From: CAZVBV01 sp964509975
GTDB taxonomy: Bacteria > Patescibacteriota > Gracilibacteria > UBA4473
Direction of reading: 5' to 3'
NCBI GenBank assembly: GCA_964509975.1
Contig: CAZDZO010000016.1
Coordinates: 1 to 24,657 of the forward strand
Length of the DNA stretch: 24,657 nt
The number at the start of each line of letters is the position of its first letter. The stretch's first letter is position 1. The translations under genes were made by a program, and so were the position numbers. Below, one piece after another: positions 1-6,727 of the stretch. The notes under the pieces are model-generated. The model was not told the DNA's origin. It did not search any database and worked only from the letters and a program-made list of their open reading frames with translations.

Positions 1-100
1 GAGTGATCATCTGGTAAAAAGAGCAGACATTTGATTTTCGTTCGGCGTGGGACGAGTTCTGTTGTCTTCAGAAAAGGTTTTTAACCGCCTGATCACAAGT

Positions 101-129
101 ATTATAGGTGAGAACGGGAAAATAGTCAA
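101..129 (-). promoter_or_regulatory. Strong sigma70-type promoter reading off the left edge
   Basis: On the minus strand TTGACT (129-124) is followed by a 17-base spacer and a perfect TATAAT (106-101). Transcription would start near 94-96 and run out of the window. Just downstream is a 29-codon frame from GTG at 96 to TGA at 7; its stop overlaps an ATG at 10-8 in the ATGA arrangement. The driven gene is mostly outside the window and cannot be identified. Confidence 0.6.
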
Positions 130-267
130 TAGTTTGTAGTTAATAGTTTTTAGAAAAATTAAAGAGTCAAAGAGTCTAAAAGTTAAAAAGTTGTAGGGGA
201 AATCCCTTGTGGTTGATTGGTTAACAAGGGGTTTAAACCTCTTGTTAAAATTCAAAACAGATTTGTA
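130..267. other. AT-rich gene-free spacer with short degenerate repeats
   Basis: No open frame here looks like a protein. The stretch holds degenerate direct repeats of the TAGTTAATAGTTTTTAG kind (about 123-152) and one copy of a 21-base dispersed repeat at 171-191. I see no RNA gene. The minus-strand frame running through it (255 to 7) is low-complexity and is probably not translated over its first part. Confidence 0.4.
171..191. repeat. Dispersed 21-base repeat, copy 1
   Basis: AGAGTCTAAAAGTTAAAAAG(T) at 171-191 recurs at 7380-7400 with one mismatch, there lying just upstream of the HAD gene start. Both copies sit between genes. Function unknown. Confidence 0.5.
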
Positions 268-326
268 TTGTAGGGGCTAGGCATGCCTAGCCCTTTTCGG
301 GGGACAGACATGTCTGTCCCCTACGA
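268..326. repeat. Double-palindrome repeat element (TTGTAG...CTACGA type)
   Basis: Two perfect palindromes stand side by side: a 20-base one centred on GCATGC (274-293) and a 22-base one centred on ACATGT (300-321). They are bracketed by GTAGGGG (270-276) and CCCCTAC (318-324). The same architecture, with different inner palindromes, occurs at 5448-5512 inside a coding region, so this is a family defined by structure more than by sequence. Confidence 0.8.
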
Positions 327-350
327 ATAGGAAAAATATATTCCAAAAGA

Positions 351-371
351 TTGAACAAAAAATGTGTTCAA
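351..371. repeat. TTGAACA inverted repeat, copy 1
   Basis: TTGAACA and TGTTCAA arms enclose AAAAATG. The identical 21 bases, preceded by AAGA in each case, occur again at 13009-13029 inside ribD and at 22495-22515 after the small membrane protein gene. This copy lies immediately beyond the terminator of the 424-708 gene. Confidence 0.85.
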
Positions 372-396
372 AAAAGGCATAGAATTTATCTATGCC
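370..396 (-). terminator. Intrinsic terminator of the 424-708 gene
   Basis: Read on the minus strand, an 8-bp perfect stem (GGCATAGA/TCTATGCC, 396-376) with a 5-base loop is followed by six T (375-370). It lies 28 bases past the stop codon of the gene at 424-708. Confidence 0.75.
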
Positions 397-423
397 TTCT
401 CAGTGTCTTCAAAAAAAATAGTT

Positions 424-708
424 TTAAATAAAAATGGAAGCTATCGCTAAAAAATCAATTACTTTTGGGTTCCACTCACAATAGATTGTATCTGTTGTTT
501 CGATGCGAATAGTCTTGATTCCCGGGTCGGTAGAAAACTGGAGTACTATTTTTTTATTTTCCGGAACATCCTTCATTAAGCTTTCAACGGTATAGGTCTC
601 CATCAAATTGAATTCAGCACTTTTATTTATGCGATCAAGCAAGGATTGCAAGTGCGCTCGCTCGTTGATGTTATTTTGAACACCAATAATACAGTTTCTT
701 GTAGCCAT
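424..708 (-). CDS. Small protein of unknown function (94 aa)
   Basis: I do not recognise this family. The protein is soluble-looking, starts MATRNCIIGVQNN, has mixed charge, and has no signal peptide or membrane segment. It contains the stretch KKIVLQFSTDPGIKTIRIET, which looks like beta strands, and ends with a hydrophobic tail (IDFLAIASIFI). Support for a real gene comes from a monocistronic layout: a clear intrinsic terminator directly downstream, an ATG start, and an upstream region of about 190 bases containing operator-like GATCAC repeats (748-785) and a hairpin (831-852). No good Shine-Dalgarno is present before ATG. Confidence 0.6.
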   Translation of the reverse strand: MATRNCIIGVQNNINERAHLQSLLDRINKSAEFNLMETYTVESLMKDVPENKKIVLQFSTDPGIKTIRIETTDTIYCEWNPKVIDFLAIASIFI

Positions 709-747
709 ATATTTAAGGTTTTTGTTAGAACAAATTAATAATTAAAC

Positions 748-785
748 GATCACCTTGATCACCTTATAGATAGTCAAAGTGATCG
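748..785. promoter_or_regulatory. GATCACCTT tandem plus inverted copy, operator-like
   Basis: Two head-to-tail copies of GATCACCTT (748-756, 757-765) are followed by a nearly inverted copy, AAGTGATCG (777-785). They lie 40-77 bases upstream of the small gene starting at 708. The arrangement resembles a binding site for a dimeric regulator, but the regulator is unknown. Related GTGATCA/TGATCAC words also occur at 4-10 and 90-96. Confidence 0.35.
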
Positions 786-830
786 CTTAAAAATTCCTCA
801 CACATTTTCTTTTAAAGAACACTTGCCACG

Positions 831-852
831 TTTCAATTTCAAAAAATTGAAA
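831..852. repeat. AT-rich hairpin
   Basis: TTTCAATTT (831-839) and AAATTGAAA (844-852) form a perfect 9-bp stem with a 4-base loop, in the gap between the small gene and GAPDH. It has no T-run and its role is unclear. Confidence 0.5.
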
Positions 853-912
853 GCGCAGACACGTCTTAAATAGATTATTTTCTAGAAGTTGTCAATACGT
901 TGGGCATTATAA

Positions 913-950
913 AGAAAAGAGCCCCGCACTGCGGGACCCCTCTTTTTATT
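913..950 (-). terminator. Terminator after GAPDH, potentially bidirectional
   Basis: On the minus strand AAAGAG and CUCUUU arms flank an inner CCCGC/GCGGG stem with a short loop, then a T-rich tail. It starts about 15 bases past the GAPDH stop codon. The plus strand also reads out as a hairpin followed by TCTTTTTATT. Confidence 0.72.
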
Positions 951-964
951 GAAATATTAACAAC

Positions 965-1972
965 CTACATCATTGTCGCCAACTCAACATATCTGACAGA
1001 GTACCCCCATTCGTTATCATACCAAGCGAGTACTTTTACCATGTCATCAATAACCATCGTTTCAGCCGCGTCCACAATAGAACTCCGTGGATCACATTGG
1101 AAATCTTTTGATACGCATGGTCGCGTTTCAAATCCAAGAATTGTTGGATTGGCGTCAGACGCTTTTTTGAGTGCGATGTTTATTTCTTCAGCCGTTACTG
1201 TTTTTCCGAGCTTCACTACCAAGTCTACAAGAGAGACGGTTGGAGTTGGTACACGAATAGCGAGTCCTGTCATTTTTCCTTTGAGAGAAGGAATCACGAT
1301 TCCGACAGCCTTTGCTGCTCCGGTTGATGTTGGGATCATGTTGACGGCTCCAGCTCGTGCTCGACGGAGATCTTTATGACTTACATCCAAGATTCGTTGA
1401 TCATTTGTATACGCGTGGATGGTCGTCATGAGACCGGCTTTGATTTCAAAGTTGTCGTGGAGTACTTTCGCCACAGGTGCGAGACAATTTGTCGTACAAC
1501 TGGCATTTGAAACGAATACGTCAGAATCTTCTAACTGTTCTTCATTTACACCAAGGACAATTGATCGCCATCCATCGTCTTTGGCGGGAGCAGAAAGGAG
1601 AACTTTCTTTGCTCCTTGATCGATGTGTGGTTGGCATTTTTCTTGTGTTCGGAAGACACCAGTACATTCAAGTACGATATCAACATCAAGATCTCCCCAA
1701 GGAAGTTCTTTGATTTCTCGTGTTGAAAAGCTGTGAATTTTCACACCTTCAACATTGAGGAATTCTTTGTCTCCTTCTTTTTCGATAACAATCTCTTTGT
1801 CGTACGTTCCGTAATTGGAATCAAATTTAAAAAGATGAGCTGTTGTCTCGGTAGGAGACGGATCATTGATAGCGACCAGTTCGAGTTCGTCTGAAAAATC
1901 AGACAAAATAATGCGGGCTACGGCGCGTCCAATACGACCGAAACCGTTGATAGCAACACGTTTTTTCGACAT
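965..1972 (-). CDS. gap: Glyceraldehyde-3-phosphate dehydrogenase
   Basis: Type I GAPDH catalyses phosphorylating oxidation of glyceraldehyde-3-phosphate to 1,3-bisphosphoglycerate in cytosolic glycolysis. The protein of 335 aa has normal family length. Visible landmarks are the Rossmann motif NGFGRIGR (residues 9-16), an NDP turn at 36-38 typical of NAD-binding forms, the catalytic motif SNASCTTN with Cys159, His186 in TTIHAYTND, and the conserved RRARAGAVNMIPTSTGAAKA segment. The open frame extends upstream to 2281, but that part is unrelated to GAPDH and overlaps thrS; family alignment fixes the start at ATG 1972 (MSKKRVAING). No clear Shine-Dalgarno precedes it. The gene stands alone, divergent from thrS, and is followed by a terminator. 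Confidence 0.97.
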   Translation of the reverse strand: MSKKRVAINGFGRIGRAVARIILSDFSDELELVAINDPSPTETTAHLFKFDSNYGTYDKEIVIEKEGDKEFLNVEGVKIHSFSTREIKELPWGDLDVDIVLECTGVFRTQEKCQPHIDQGAKKVLLSAPAKDDGWRSIVLGVNEEQLEDSDVFVSNASCTTNCLAPVAKVLHDNFEIKAGLMTTIHAYTNDQRILDVSHKDLRRARAGAVNMIPTSTGAAKAVGIVIPSLKGKMTGLAIRVPTPTVSLVDLVVKLGKTVTAEEINIALKKASDANPTILGFETRPCVSKDFQCDPRSSIVDAAETMVIDDMVKVLAWYDNEWGYSVRYVELATMM

Positions 1973-2039
1973 GGGGTGGGTGGGTTTAGAATTAAGTTGC
2001 CTGTATTGTAGAGAAATATGTGTTGAAAAAAAAGTAAAT

Positions 2040-2067
2040 TTGACTTTATACCTCCTCAATTTAAAAT
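2040..2067 (+). promoter_or_regulatory. Candidate thrS promoter
   Basis: TTGACT (2040-2045), a 16-base spacer and TAAAAT (2062-2067) lie in the divergent gap between gap and thrS. This would give a leader of about 70 bases. A short hairpin-like AATCTCGGAGATT followed by TTTT (about 2116-2132) lies within that leader. Confidence 0.42.
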
Positions 2068-2146
2068 TCACATCGTGAAAACAACAACAACGATGACTAC
2101 CACAACGCCCCGATAATCTCGGAGATTTTTTAAAACTTAAATATTT

Positions 2147-3931
2147 ATGTCTGATAATAATTCCAATCTCGAAGTCTGCCGACGCCACACTGGTTCGCAT
2201 GTGATGACCGCTGCTGTGAAAATGATCTATCCCGATATCAAACTCGGAGTGGGTCCATGGACGGACGATATGTTCTACCAAGATTTCGATCTCGGAGAAG
2301 AATCTTTGTCAGAGAAGGAGTTCAAATCGATTGAGAAAAAAATGCGATGGCTGGTGAACAAAAATTTCAAAATTGAAAAAAAGATGTTCACAGAAAAAGA
2401 AGCCCGAAAAGAATGGGCGAACGATTCGTTAAAACTAGAGCTTATTGATGGCATTGTGGAAAAAGGAGAAGATATTTCCGCGTACGATTTTGTTGATGAC
2501 AGTGGACGAGTCGTGTACCGAGATATTTGTGCAGGACCACATTTGAAATCTACTGGCGAACTGGGAGTATTTAAACTTATGAAAGTCGCGGGAGCGTACT
2601 GGAGAGGGGATGAAAAAAATCCCATGCTGACTCGAATTTATGGAGTGGTATTTGAGACTCCGGAGAAACTGGAAGAATATCTTCACTTGCTCGAAGAAGC
2701 AGAAAAACGAGATCATCGTCGACTCGGAAAAGATCTCGGACTCTATGCGATTGATCCTGAAGTGGGGAGTGGGTTGCCACTTTGGAAACCAAAAGGAGCC
2801 ATGATTCTTACACAACTCAGACGGTGGTTTGAAGAAGAACAAATGAAGAGAGGTTATCAACCGTTGTATACTCCACACATTGGAAAAAAAGCCTTGTGGG
2901 AAAAATCAGGACACTGGGGTTTTTATAACGATTCCATGTTTCCGCCGATACAAGTAGGACAATCGTTATCTGATTATCAGGATGAAAGGAAAGTGAGTGA
3001 AAGCGAGATTTATTTATTGAAGCCAATGAATTGTCCATTTCACATGGCGATTTATAATGATGACCTCCATTCTTATCGAGATTTACCTTTGCGATATTAT
3101 GAGTTTGGGACGGTGTATCGGTATGAACAAAAAGGAGAACTTGGGGGGCTTACTCGTGTGAGAGGGTTCACACAAGATGATGCCCATATTATTTGCCGAA
3201 GCACCCAAATAGAAGAAGAAATGAAAAAGATTCTTGATTTTGGATGGTTTGTTTTGAACGAAACATTTGGCATGGAAATTGAAGTTCATGCATCATTGCG
3301 TGATTCTGAAAGTGATAAGTATCTTGGAGATGATAAGGATTGGGATAGGGCAGAAGCATCGATAAAAAAAGTATTAGAAGAAAAAAAGATTCCTTATATC
3401 GAAGAAAAAGGAGAGGCAGCGTTTTATGGTCCGAAGATGGATTTCAAAGTGAAAGATTGTCTTGGGCGAAAGTGGCAACTCTCAACAATTCAGTTTGATT
3501 TCAATTTGCCGACACGATTCGACATGACGTATGTGAATGAGAAGGGAGAAGAAGAACGTCCTTTTGTAATTCACCGTGCACTTCTTGGAAGTTTAGAACG
3601 ATTTATGGGAATTTTAATCGAACATTATGCGGGAGCGTTTCCAACATGGTTGGCTCCGGTGCAAGTACACATATTACCAGTGTCTGATAGTCATAAAAAA
3701 TTTGCTGAGAAAGTCCTTTCGCAGATAAAAGATAAGGGTGGTCGAGCAGAATTTTATGAAGCGAGCGAGACTCTTGGGAAACGAATTCGAAACGCACAGA
3801 CACACAAAATTCCTTTTTCAATCATTATTGGTGATGAAGAAGTGAAGAACAAAAATCTCACCGTGCGAAAGTACGGAGAAGAGAAAGATCAAAAGATGAG
3901 TGTGGAGGAGTTTTTGGAGTTGTTGAAATGA
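2147..3931 (+). CDS. thrS: Threonyl-tRNA synthetase, short form without TGS domain
   Basis: This enzyme charges tRNA-Thr with threonine in the cytosol. The 594-aa protein begins directly in the editing domain: RRHTGSH (an HxxxH pair, about residues 14-18) with DICAGPH further on provides the usual editing-site His/Cys set. The SAD region (KLMKVAGAYWRGD) follows, then the class II catalytic core with the zinc ligands Cys in KPMNCPFH, His in FTQDDAHI and His in VIHRALLGSLERF, plus motif 2 (RYEQKGELGGLTRVRGFTQD). The C-terminal anticodon-binding domain starts near FPTWLAPVQV. Compared with the E. coli enzyme, the roughly 60-residue N-terminal TGS domain is absent. No in-frame upstream sequence supports a longer product. 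No good Shine-Dalgarno precedes ATG. Confidence 0.97.
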   Translation: MSDNNSNLEVCRRHTGSHVMTAAVKMIYPDIKLGVGPWTDDMFYQDFDLGEESLSEKEFKSIEKKMRWLVNKNFKIEKKMFTEKEARKEWANDSLKLELIDGIVEKGEDISAYDFVDDSGRVVYRDICAGPHLKSTGELGVFKLMKVAGAYWRGDEKNPMLTRIYGVVFETPEKLEEYLHLLEEAEKRDHRRLGKDLGLYAIDPEVGSGLPLWKPKGAMILTQLRRWFEEEQMKRGYQPLYTPHIGKKALWEKSGHWGFYNDSMFPPIQVGQSLSDYQDERKVSESEIYLLKPMNCPFHMAIYNDDLHSYRDLPLRYYEFGTVYRYEQKGELGGLTRVRGFTQDDAHIICRSTQIEEEMKKILDFGWFVLNETFGMEIEVHASLRDSESDKYLGDDKDWDRAEASIKKVLEEKKIPYIEEKGEAAFYGPKMDFKVKDCLGRKWQLSTIQFDFNLPTRFDMTYVNEKGEEERPFVIHRALLGSLERFMGILIEHYAGAFPTWLAPVQVHILPVSDSHKKFAEKVLSQIKDKGGRAEFYEASETLGKRIRNAQTHKIPFSIIIGDEEVKNKNLTVRKYGEEKDQKMSVEEFLELLK

Positions 3932-3942
3932 GTTTATTGAAT

Positions 3943-3960
3943 AAGGGAGCATACTCCTTT
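3943..3960 (+). terminator. Weak hairpin after thrS
   Basis: AAGGGAG (3943-3949) and CTCCTTT (3954-3960) form a 7-bp stem with one G-U pair and a 4-base loop, 12 bases after the thrS stop codon. There is no real T-run, so termination is uncertain. Confidence 0.3.
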
Positions 3961-3975
3961 GTTGAAAGAGATTAC

Positions 3976-4004
3976 TTGACATTTCCAATAAAATAGTCTA
4001 AAAA
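3976..4004 (+). promoter_or_regulatory. Promoter of the metalloprotease gene
   Basis: A perfect TTGACA (3976-3981), a 17-base spacer and TAAAAA (3999-4004) precede the gene at 4053 by about 50 bases. An AAAGGA at 4031-4036 may act as a distant ribosome-binding site. Confidence 0.6.
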
Positions 4005-4052
4005 CACTTTGTAAAAACAAACATACACACAAAGGATGATAATTCACCTCGT

Positions 4053-4865
4053 ATGTTTTTTATTGCACTTTTTCTTGGTCTCATTGCGTTTACAGCGCCA
4101 GCAGAAATGCCGGTGGATATGCATCTGTCAGCGCCCGTTCAGGTCCCTGTTCGGCAACGACTTCGTGTGGTACGTACGCGACCGTTTCCTTCGGTTAAAA
4201 TGCCAAATTGGAATGGGCATTTTTCTGCACAGAAATTTCAAAAAACAAGAGAAGACAGAATTGCACTTCTCAAAGTGAAACAAAATGTGCGAAAGGTATT
4301 GTCATCATTTGAACCAGAACAGATTAATGTTCTTAAAAATCTTGTGATTAAAAATCAAAAACATCCTTCTCGAGGGATGGCGAATAGTAAGAAAATCATT
4401 CTTCACACGGATTCCATAACGACAGATGACGAGATGGTGGCGGTATTGGTACATGAATTTGGACACGTGATTGATCTTGGGGGGTTGAAAAGTATCAATG
4501 GAGGAGTCAGCAACTTTCGCGACAAATCAAAAATATTCTTCAATGACGATCCGAGTGTGGATTTTTACTCTCTTGCTTGGAAAACTTCAGACAAAAAAAG
4601 AGAGGATGTCTCTCGTGCAGACTTCGTGTCGGGATATGCGATGGCGAGTTGTTTTGAAGATTTTGCGGAAAGCTTTTTGTTTTACCGGATGCATGGAGAA
4701 AAGTTTCGATACCTTTCTCAAGAGTCAGAGGTGCTAGGTGCAAAGTACGACTTCTTCCGTGATCAAGTATTCAACGGAGATGAGTTTCAAATAGACGAGT
4801 CAGTTTCAGAAGCATTTATCGCCGGAAAGTCTTTGGTATGGGATGCGACGTTGTTGGGGTTGTAA
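4053..4865 (+). CDS. Secreted zinc metalloprotease (HEFGH, gluzincin-like)
   Basis: The 270-aa protein starts with a hydrophobic segment (MFFIALFLGLIAFTAPA) that looks like a signal peptide or N-terminal anchor, although its n-region lacks positive charge. VLVHEFGHVIDLGG at about 132-144 holds the HExxH zinc site with Glu135 as probable catalytic base. SCFEDFAESF (about 199-208) is placed where gluzincins carry the third zinc ligand, Glu. The arrangement HEFGH, then a serine/tyrosine-rich stretch, then EDFAE recalls the ATLF (anthrax lethal factor-like) metallopeptidases; that assignment is inference. The substrate is unknown. ATG 4053 is the only reasonable start in this frame. The gene has its own promoter and is followed by a REP-like repeat. 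Confidence 0.75.
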   Translation: MFFIALFLGLIAFTAPAEMPVDMHLSAPVQVPVRQRLRVVRTRPFPSVKMPNWNGHFSAQKFQKTREDRIALLKVKQNVRKVLSSFEPEQINVLKNLVIKNQKHPSRGMANSKKIILHTDSITTDDEMVAVLVHEFGHVIDLGGLKSINGGVSNFRDKSKIFFNDDPSVDFYSLAWKTSDKKREDVSRADFVSGYAMASCFEDFAESFLFYRMHGEKFRYLSQESEVLGAKYDFFRDQVFNGDEFQIDESVSEAFIAGKSLVWDATLLGL

Positions 4866-4880
4866 AAATAAACATTCCCC

Positions 4881-4982
4881 CTCATTCCTGCGAAGGCAGG
4901 AACCTAGTCGATAAAAAAATCCTTATTTATTATTTTCAAGGAATATTCTGATTGACTGGGTTCCCCTCTGCAGGGGAATGAG
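4881..4982. repeat. REP-like inverted doublet A
   Basis: A left arm containing the hairpin TTCCTGC/GCAGGAA (4881-4904) and a right arm containing TTCCCC/GGGGAA (4959-4982) are approximate inverted copies. Both carry the outer CTCATTCC/GGAATGAG ends. About 54 bases of AT-rich DNA separate them. Similar doublets are at 6578-6727, 9307-9494 and 22554-22696. Confidence 0.75.
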
Positions 4983-4999
4983 GATATTTTCTTTTTGTT

Positions 5000-5008
5000 T
5001 GTTATAAT
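5000..5008 (+). promoter_or_regulatory. Extended -10 promoter 8 bases before ATG
   Basis: TGT followed by TATAAT (5003-5008) forms an extended -10 box. Only 8 bases separate it from the ATG at 5017, so transcription should begin at or within a few bases of the start codon, giving a leaderless mRNA. There is no -35 match and no ribosome-binding site. Confidence 0.55.
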
Positions 5009-5016
5009 AATTTTGT

Positions 5017-5673
5017 ATGGATATTCTTCACAAAAAAGCACACCGATGGGCAAAAATTCTTGGACGTTGTCCGGGTGTGCGGGCTATTTTTCTATCGGGG
5101 AGTGTGGCAGAGGGAAGAGGGACGAAGGAGTCGGATATTGATTTCTTCATCATCGCGAAATCAGGACAAATATGGACGGCAAGATTTTTCACATTCCTCG
5201 TTTTGAAAATATTCAACCAACTCGCCAAACCGCATCATCACGCGGGAAAAATTTGTCCGAATCATTTTATTGCTGACCATCAATTGAAAATCATTGAACA
5301 AGATTTGTATTCAGCAAAGCTCTTCACACACAACATCCCTTTGTATGATCCACAAGCGATATTCCTTACTTTTGTGCACGAGAATAAAGAGTGGGTGAAG
5401 GCGTTCGGGGAAGGATTTGATAACGTTGATTATAAAGGCGCAATTAATTGTAGAGACGCGATTAATCGCGTCTCTACAAAACGTACGGGCGCATTGCAAT
5501 GCGCCCCTACAAAGAAACCACGATCGTGGTCTGATAAAATCTTGGCTCCTCTTCAAATCACCAAAATCAAAAAGAATCCCGATTTCAAAAAAAAAGGCGC
5601 AGTCATCATTTTCACCGACGATGAACTCCGGTTTCATCCAGAACCAAAGAATCGACATTTTTCCAAAAGCTAA
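5017..5673 (+). CDS. Nucleotidyltransferase-fold protein with inserted palindromic repeat
   Basis: Residues 24-45 carry the GSx10DxD signature of the polymerase-beta-type nucleotidyltransferase fold (FLSGSVAEGRG followed by SDIDFFII: Gly28, Ser29, Asp40, Asp42). The rest (AKPHHHAGKICPNHF, and a C-terminal FTDDELRFHPEPKNR) matches no family whose function I know, so the substrate is undetermined. Residues about 144-166 are encoded by a double palindrome (5448-5512), which keeps the frame open but adds an unrelated cysteine- and arginine-containing stretch. This suggests a repeat landed in the gene; the protein may be partly decayed or may tolerate a loop there. The gene is followed after 15 bases by the EamA transporter and is probably co-transcribed with it. 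Confidence 0.75.
   Translation: MDILHKKAHRWAKILGRCPGVRAIFLSGSVAEGRGTKESDIDFFIIAKSGQIWTARFFTFLVLKIFNQLAKPHHHAGKICPNHFIADHQLKIIEQDLYSAKLFTHNIPLYDPQAIFLTFVHENKEWVKAFGEGFDNVDYKGAINCRDAINRVSTKRTGALQCAPTKKPRSWSDKILAPLQITKIKKNPDFKKKGAVIIFTDDELRFHPEPKNRHFSKS
5448..5512. repeat. Double-palindrome repeat inside the nucleotidyltransferase gene
   Basis: A perfect 30-base palindrome centred on ATTAAT (5449-5478) and a perfect 20-base palindrome centred on TTGCAA (5487-5506) are bracketed by TTGTAG (5448-5453) and CTACAA (5507-5512). It has the same plan as the intergenic element at 268-326. It is translated in frame without a stop codon. Confidence 0.9.
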
Positions 5674-5688
5674 TAGAATCCTTCCACG

Positions 5689-6567
5689 ATGTTTTTTCTC
5701 CTTGCAGTTCTGGCGATGATTGCGTATTCCATACAAGGAACGCTTATTACACATTATGCACGGAAGCATGATGGGCTTTCGATTTCGATTTATCGAAACT
5801 TGTCGCTTGGAATTAGTATGACGCCACTTTTGTTTTTTGCTTCAAAGGAGAGCTTTGGATCTTTGTTGATACTACCGGTTATTCAGGAATTCCTCATCGC
5901 AGGAGCGACGGGAGCGGCGGCGTTGACTTTGAGTCTGTGGGCGGTGAAGTCTTTGCCAGTAGGCGTTAAAACAGTCTTTGGAAGACTCTTTAGTGTGGTA
6001 ATTGTGTTTGTTTTGGGATTTTTCTTTTTTGGAGAAATTCCACTTTGGAATGAACTCTTTTTTGTAACTCTTATTCTTATTGCAGGAGGGGCACTTGCTA
6101 TGCAAAAAAATGAATTTGCGCATCTGGATAATAAAGTGGCAAAAGGAATTTTTCTTACCTTTGTTTCAGCAATTCTTGCGGGATTCTCCTTTTACTACAT
6201 GAGTAAGCTTTCGCGAGAAGTAGATCCGTTTCTTTCTGCATATGTGTGGGAAACACTGATTGGTCTTTTTGCGCTTCTCTTTGGAATTTTGCGTTCAATT
6301 TCTGCACAAAAAATTGCCCGTGTGTCATGGAAAGAATTTGGAACGATTGCACTGGTATCTTGGCCGACCATTATTGGAACGGGATGCTTCGCGTATGCAA
6401 TTACTTTGGGACCACTCGGGATTGCCAATGCTATTGGAGCGGGGGGAATACTGGTTTCTATTGTTATTGCTCATTTCTTGTATGGTGAAAAACTTATCCG
6501 GGCTCAATGGTTCTGGATTGCAGTTATTTTCGTTGGGCTTGTAGGACTGAAATTGATGGGAAGTTAA
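5689..6567 (+). CDS. EamA/DMT-family membrane transporter
   Basis: The 292-aa protein is almost entirely hydrophobic with about ten predicted membrane segments, arranged as two homologous five-helix halves as in the drug/metabolite transporter superfamily. Typical features are the N-terminal helix MFFLLAVLAMIAYSIQGTL, the charged cytoplasmic edge after helix 2, and the end-of-repeat pattern GEIPLWNELFFVTLILIAGG (first half) echoed by GEKLIRAQWFWIAVIFVGLVGL (second half). The transported compound cannot be deduced. ATG 5689 begins 15 bases after the preceding stop codon with no Shine-Dalgarno. A REP-like doublet follows the stop codon. Confidence 0.88.
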   Translation: MFFLLAVLAMIAYSIQGTLITHYARKHDGLSISIYRNLSLGISMTPLLFFASKESFGSLLILPVIQEFLIAGATGAAALTLSLWAVKSLPVGVKTVFGRLFSVVIVFVLGFFFFGEIPLWNELFFVTLILIAGGALAMQKNEFAHLDNKVAKGIFLTFVSAILAGFSFYYMSKLSREVDPFLSAYVWETLIGLFALLFGILRSISAQKIARVSWKEFGTIALVSWPTIIGTGCFAYAITLGPLGIANAIGAGGILVSIVIAHFLYGEKLIRAQWFWIAVIFVGLVGLKLMGS

Positions 6568-6577
6568 CCCCACCCTT

Positions 6578-6727
6578 GTCATTCCGATTGGAGCGAAGCG
6601 GAACAGAGGAATCCCTTCAGACGCTCCTATTTTCGTTAAAGACTCCCAAAGAATATAAATCCTTTGTGAAAGATATTCATTAACATATTTGCAGACTAAG
6701 GGATCCCTCCGCTACGGTCGGGATGAC
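6578..6727. repeat. REP-like inverted doublet B
   Basis: Inverted arms 6578-6622 (GTCATTCC...CTTCAGAC) and 6694-6727 (GACTAAGGGATCC...GGATGAC) surround about 70 bases of AT-rich DNA. Each arm contains its own small hairpin. The right arm overlaps the 3' end of the HAD gene and provides its last residues and stop codon. Confidence 0.75.

Noticed and set aside
7..255. An 82-codon protein-coding gene at the left edge on the minus strand
   Set aside because: The first two thirds is low-complexity and lies upstream of a strong promoter at 129-101; only the last 29 codons could be translated from that promoter, and these are treated as an uncertain leader frame.
268..326. CRISPR array
   Set aside because: There are two adjacent palindromes with different sequences and no regular direct repeats or spacers; no cas genes occur in the window.
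900..1379. A 159-codon plus-strand frame opposite GAPDH
   Set aside because: It is the antisense shadow of the gap coding sequence and its terminator; the opposite strand has full GAPDH motifs.
1973..2281. A 103-residue N-terminal extension of GAPDH in the same open frame
   Set aside because: It is unlike any GAPDH, is rich in His/Cys/Arg, and overlaps the start of thrS on the opposite strand; the family start MSKKRVAINGFG is at 1972.
4881..4982. Integron attC site
   Set aside because: The inverted arms have no core-site motifs or integrase nearby, and the same structure recurs at several unrelated loci as a REP-like doublet.
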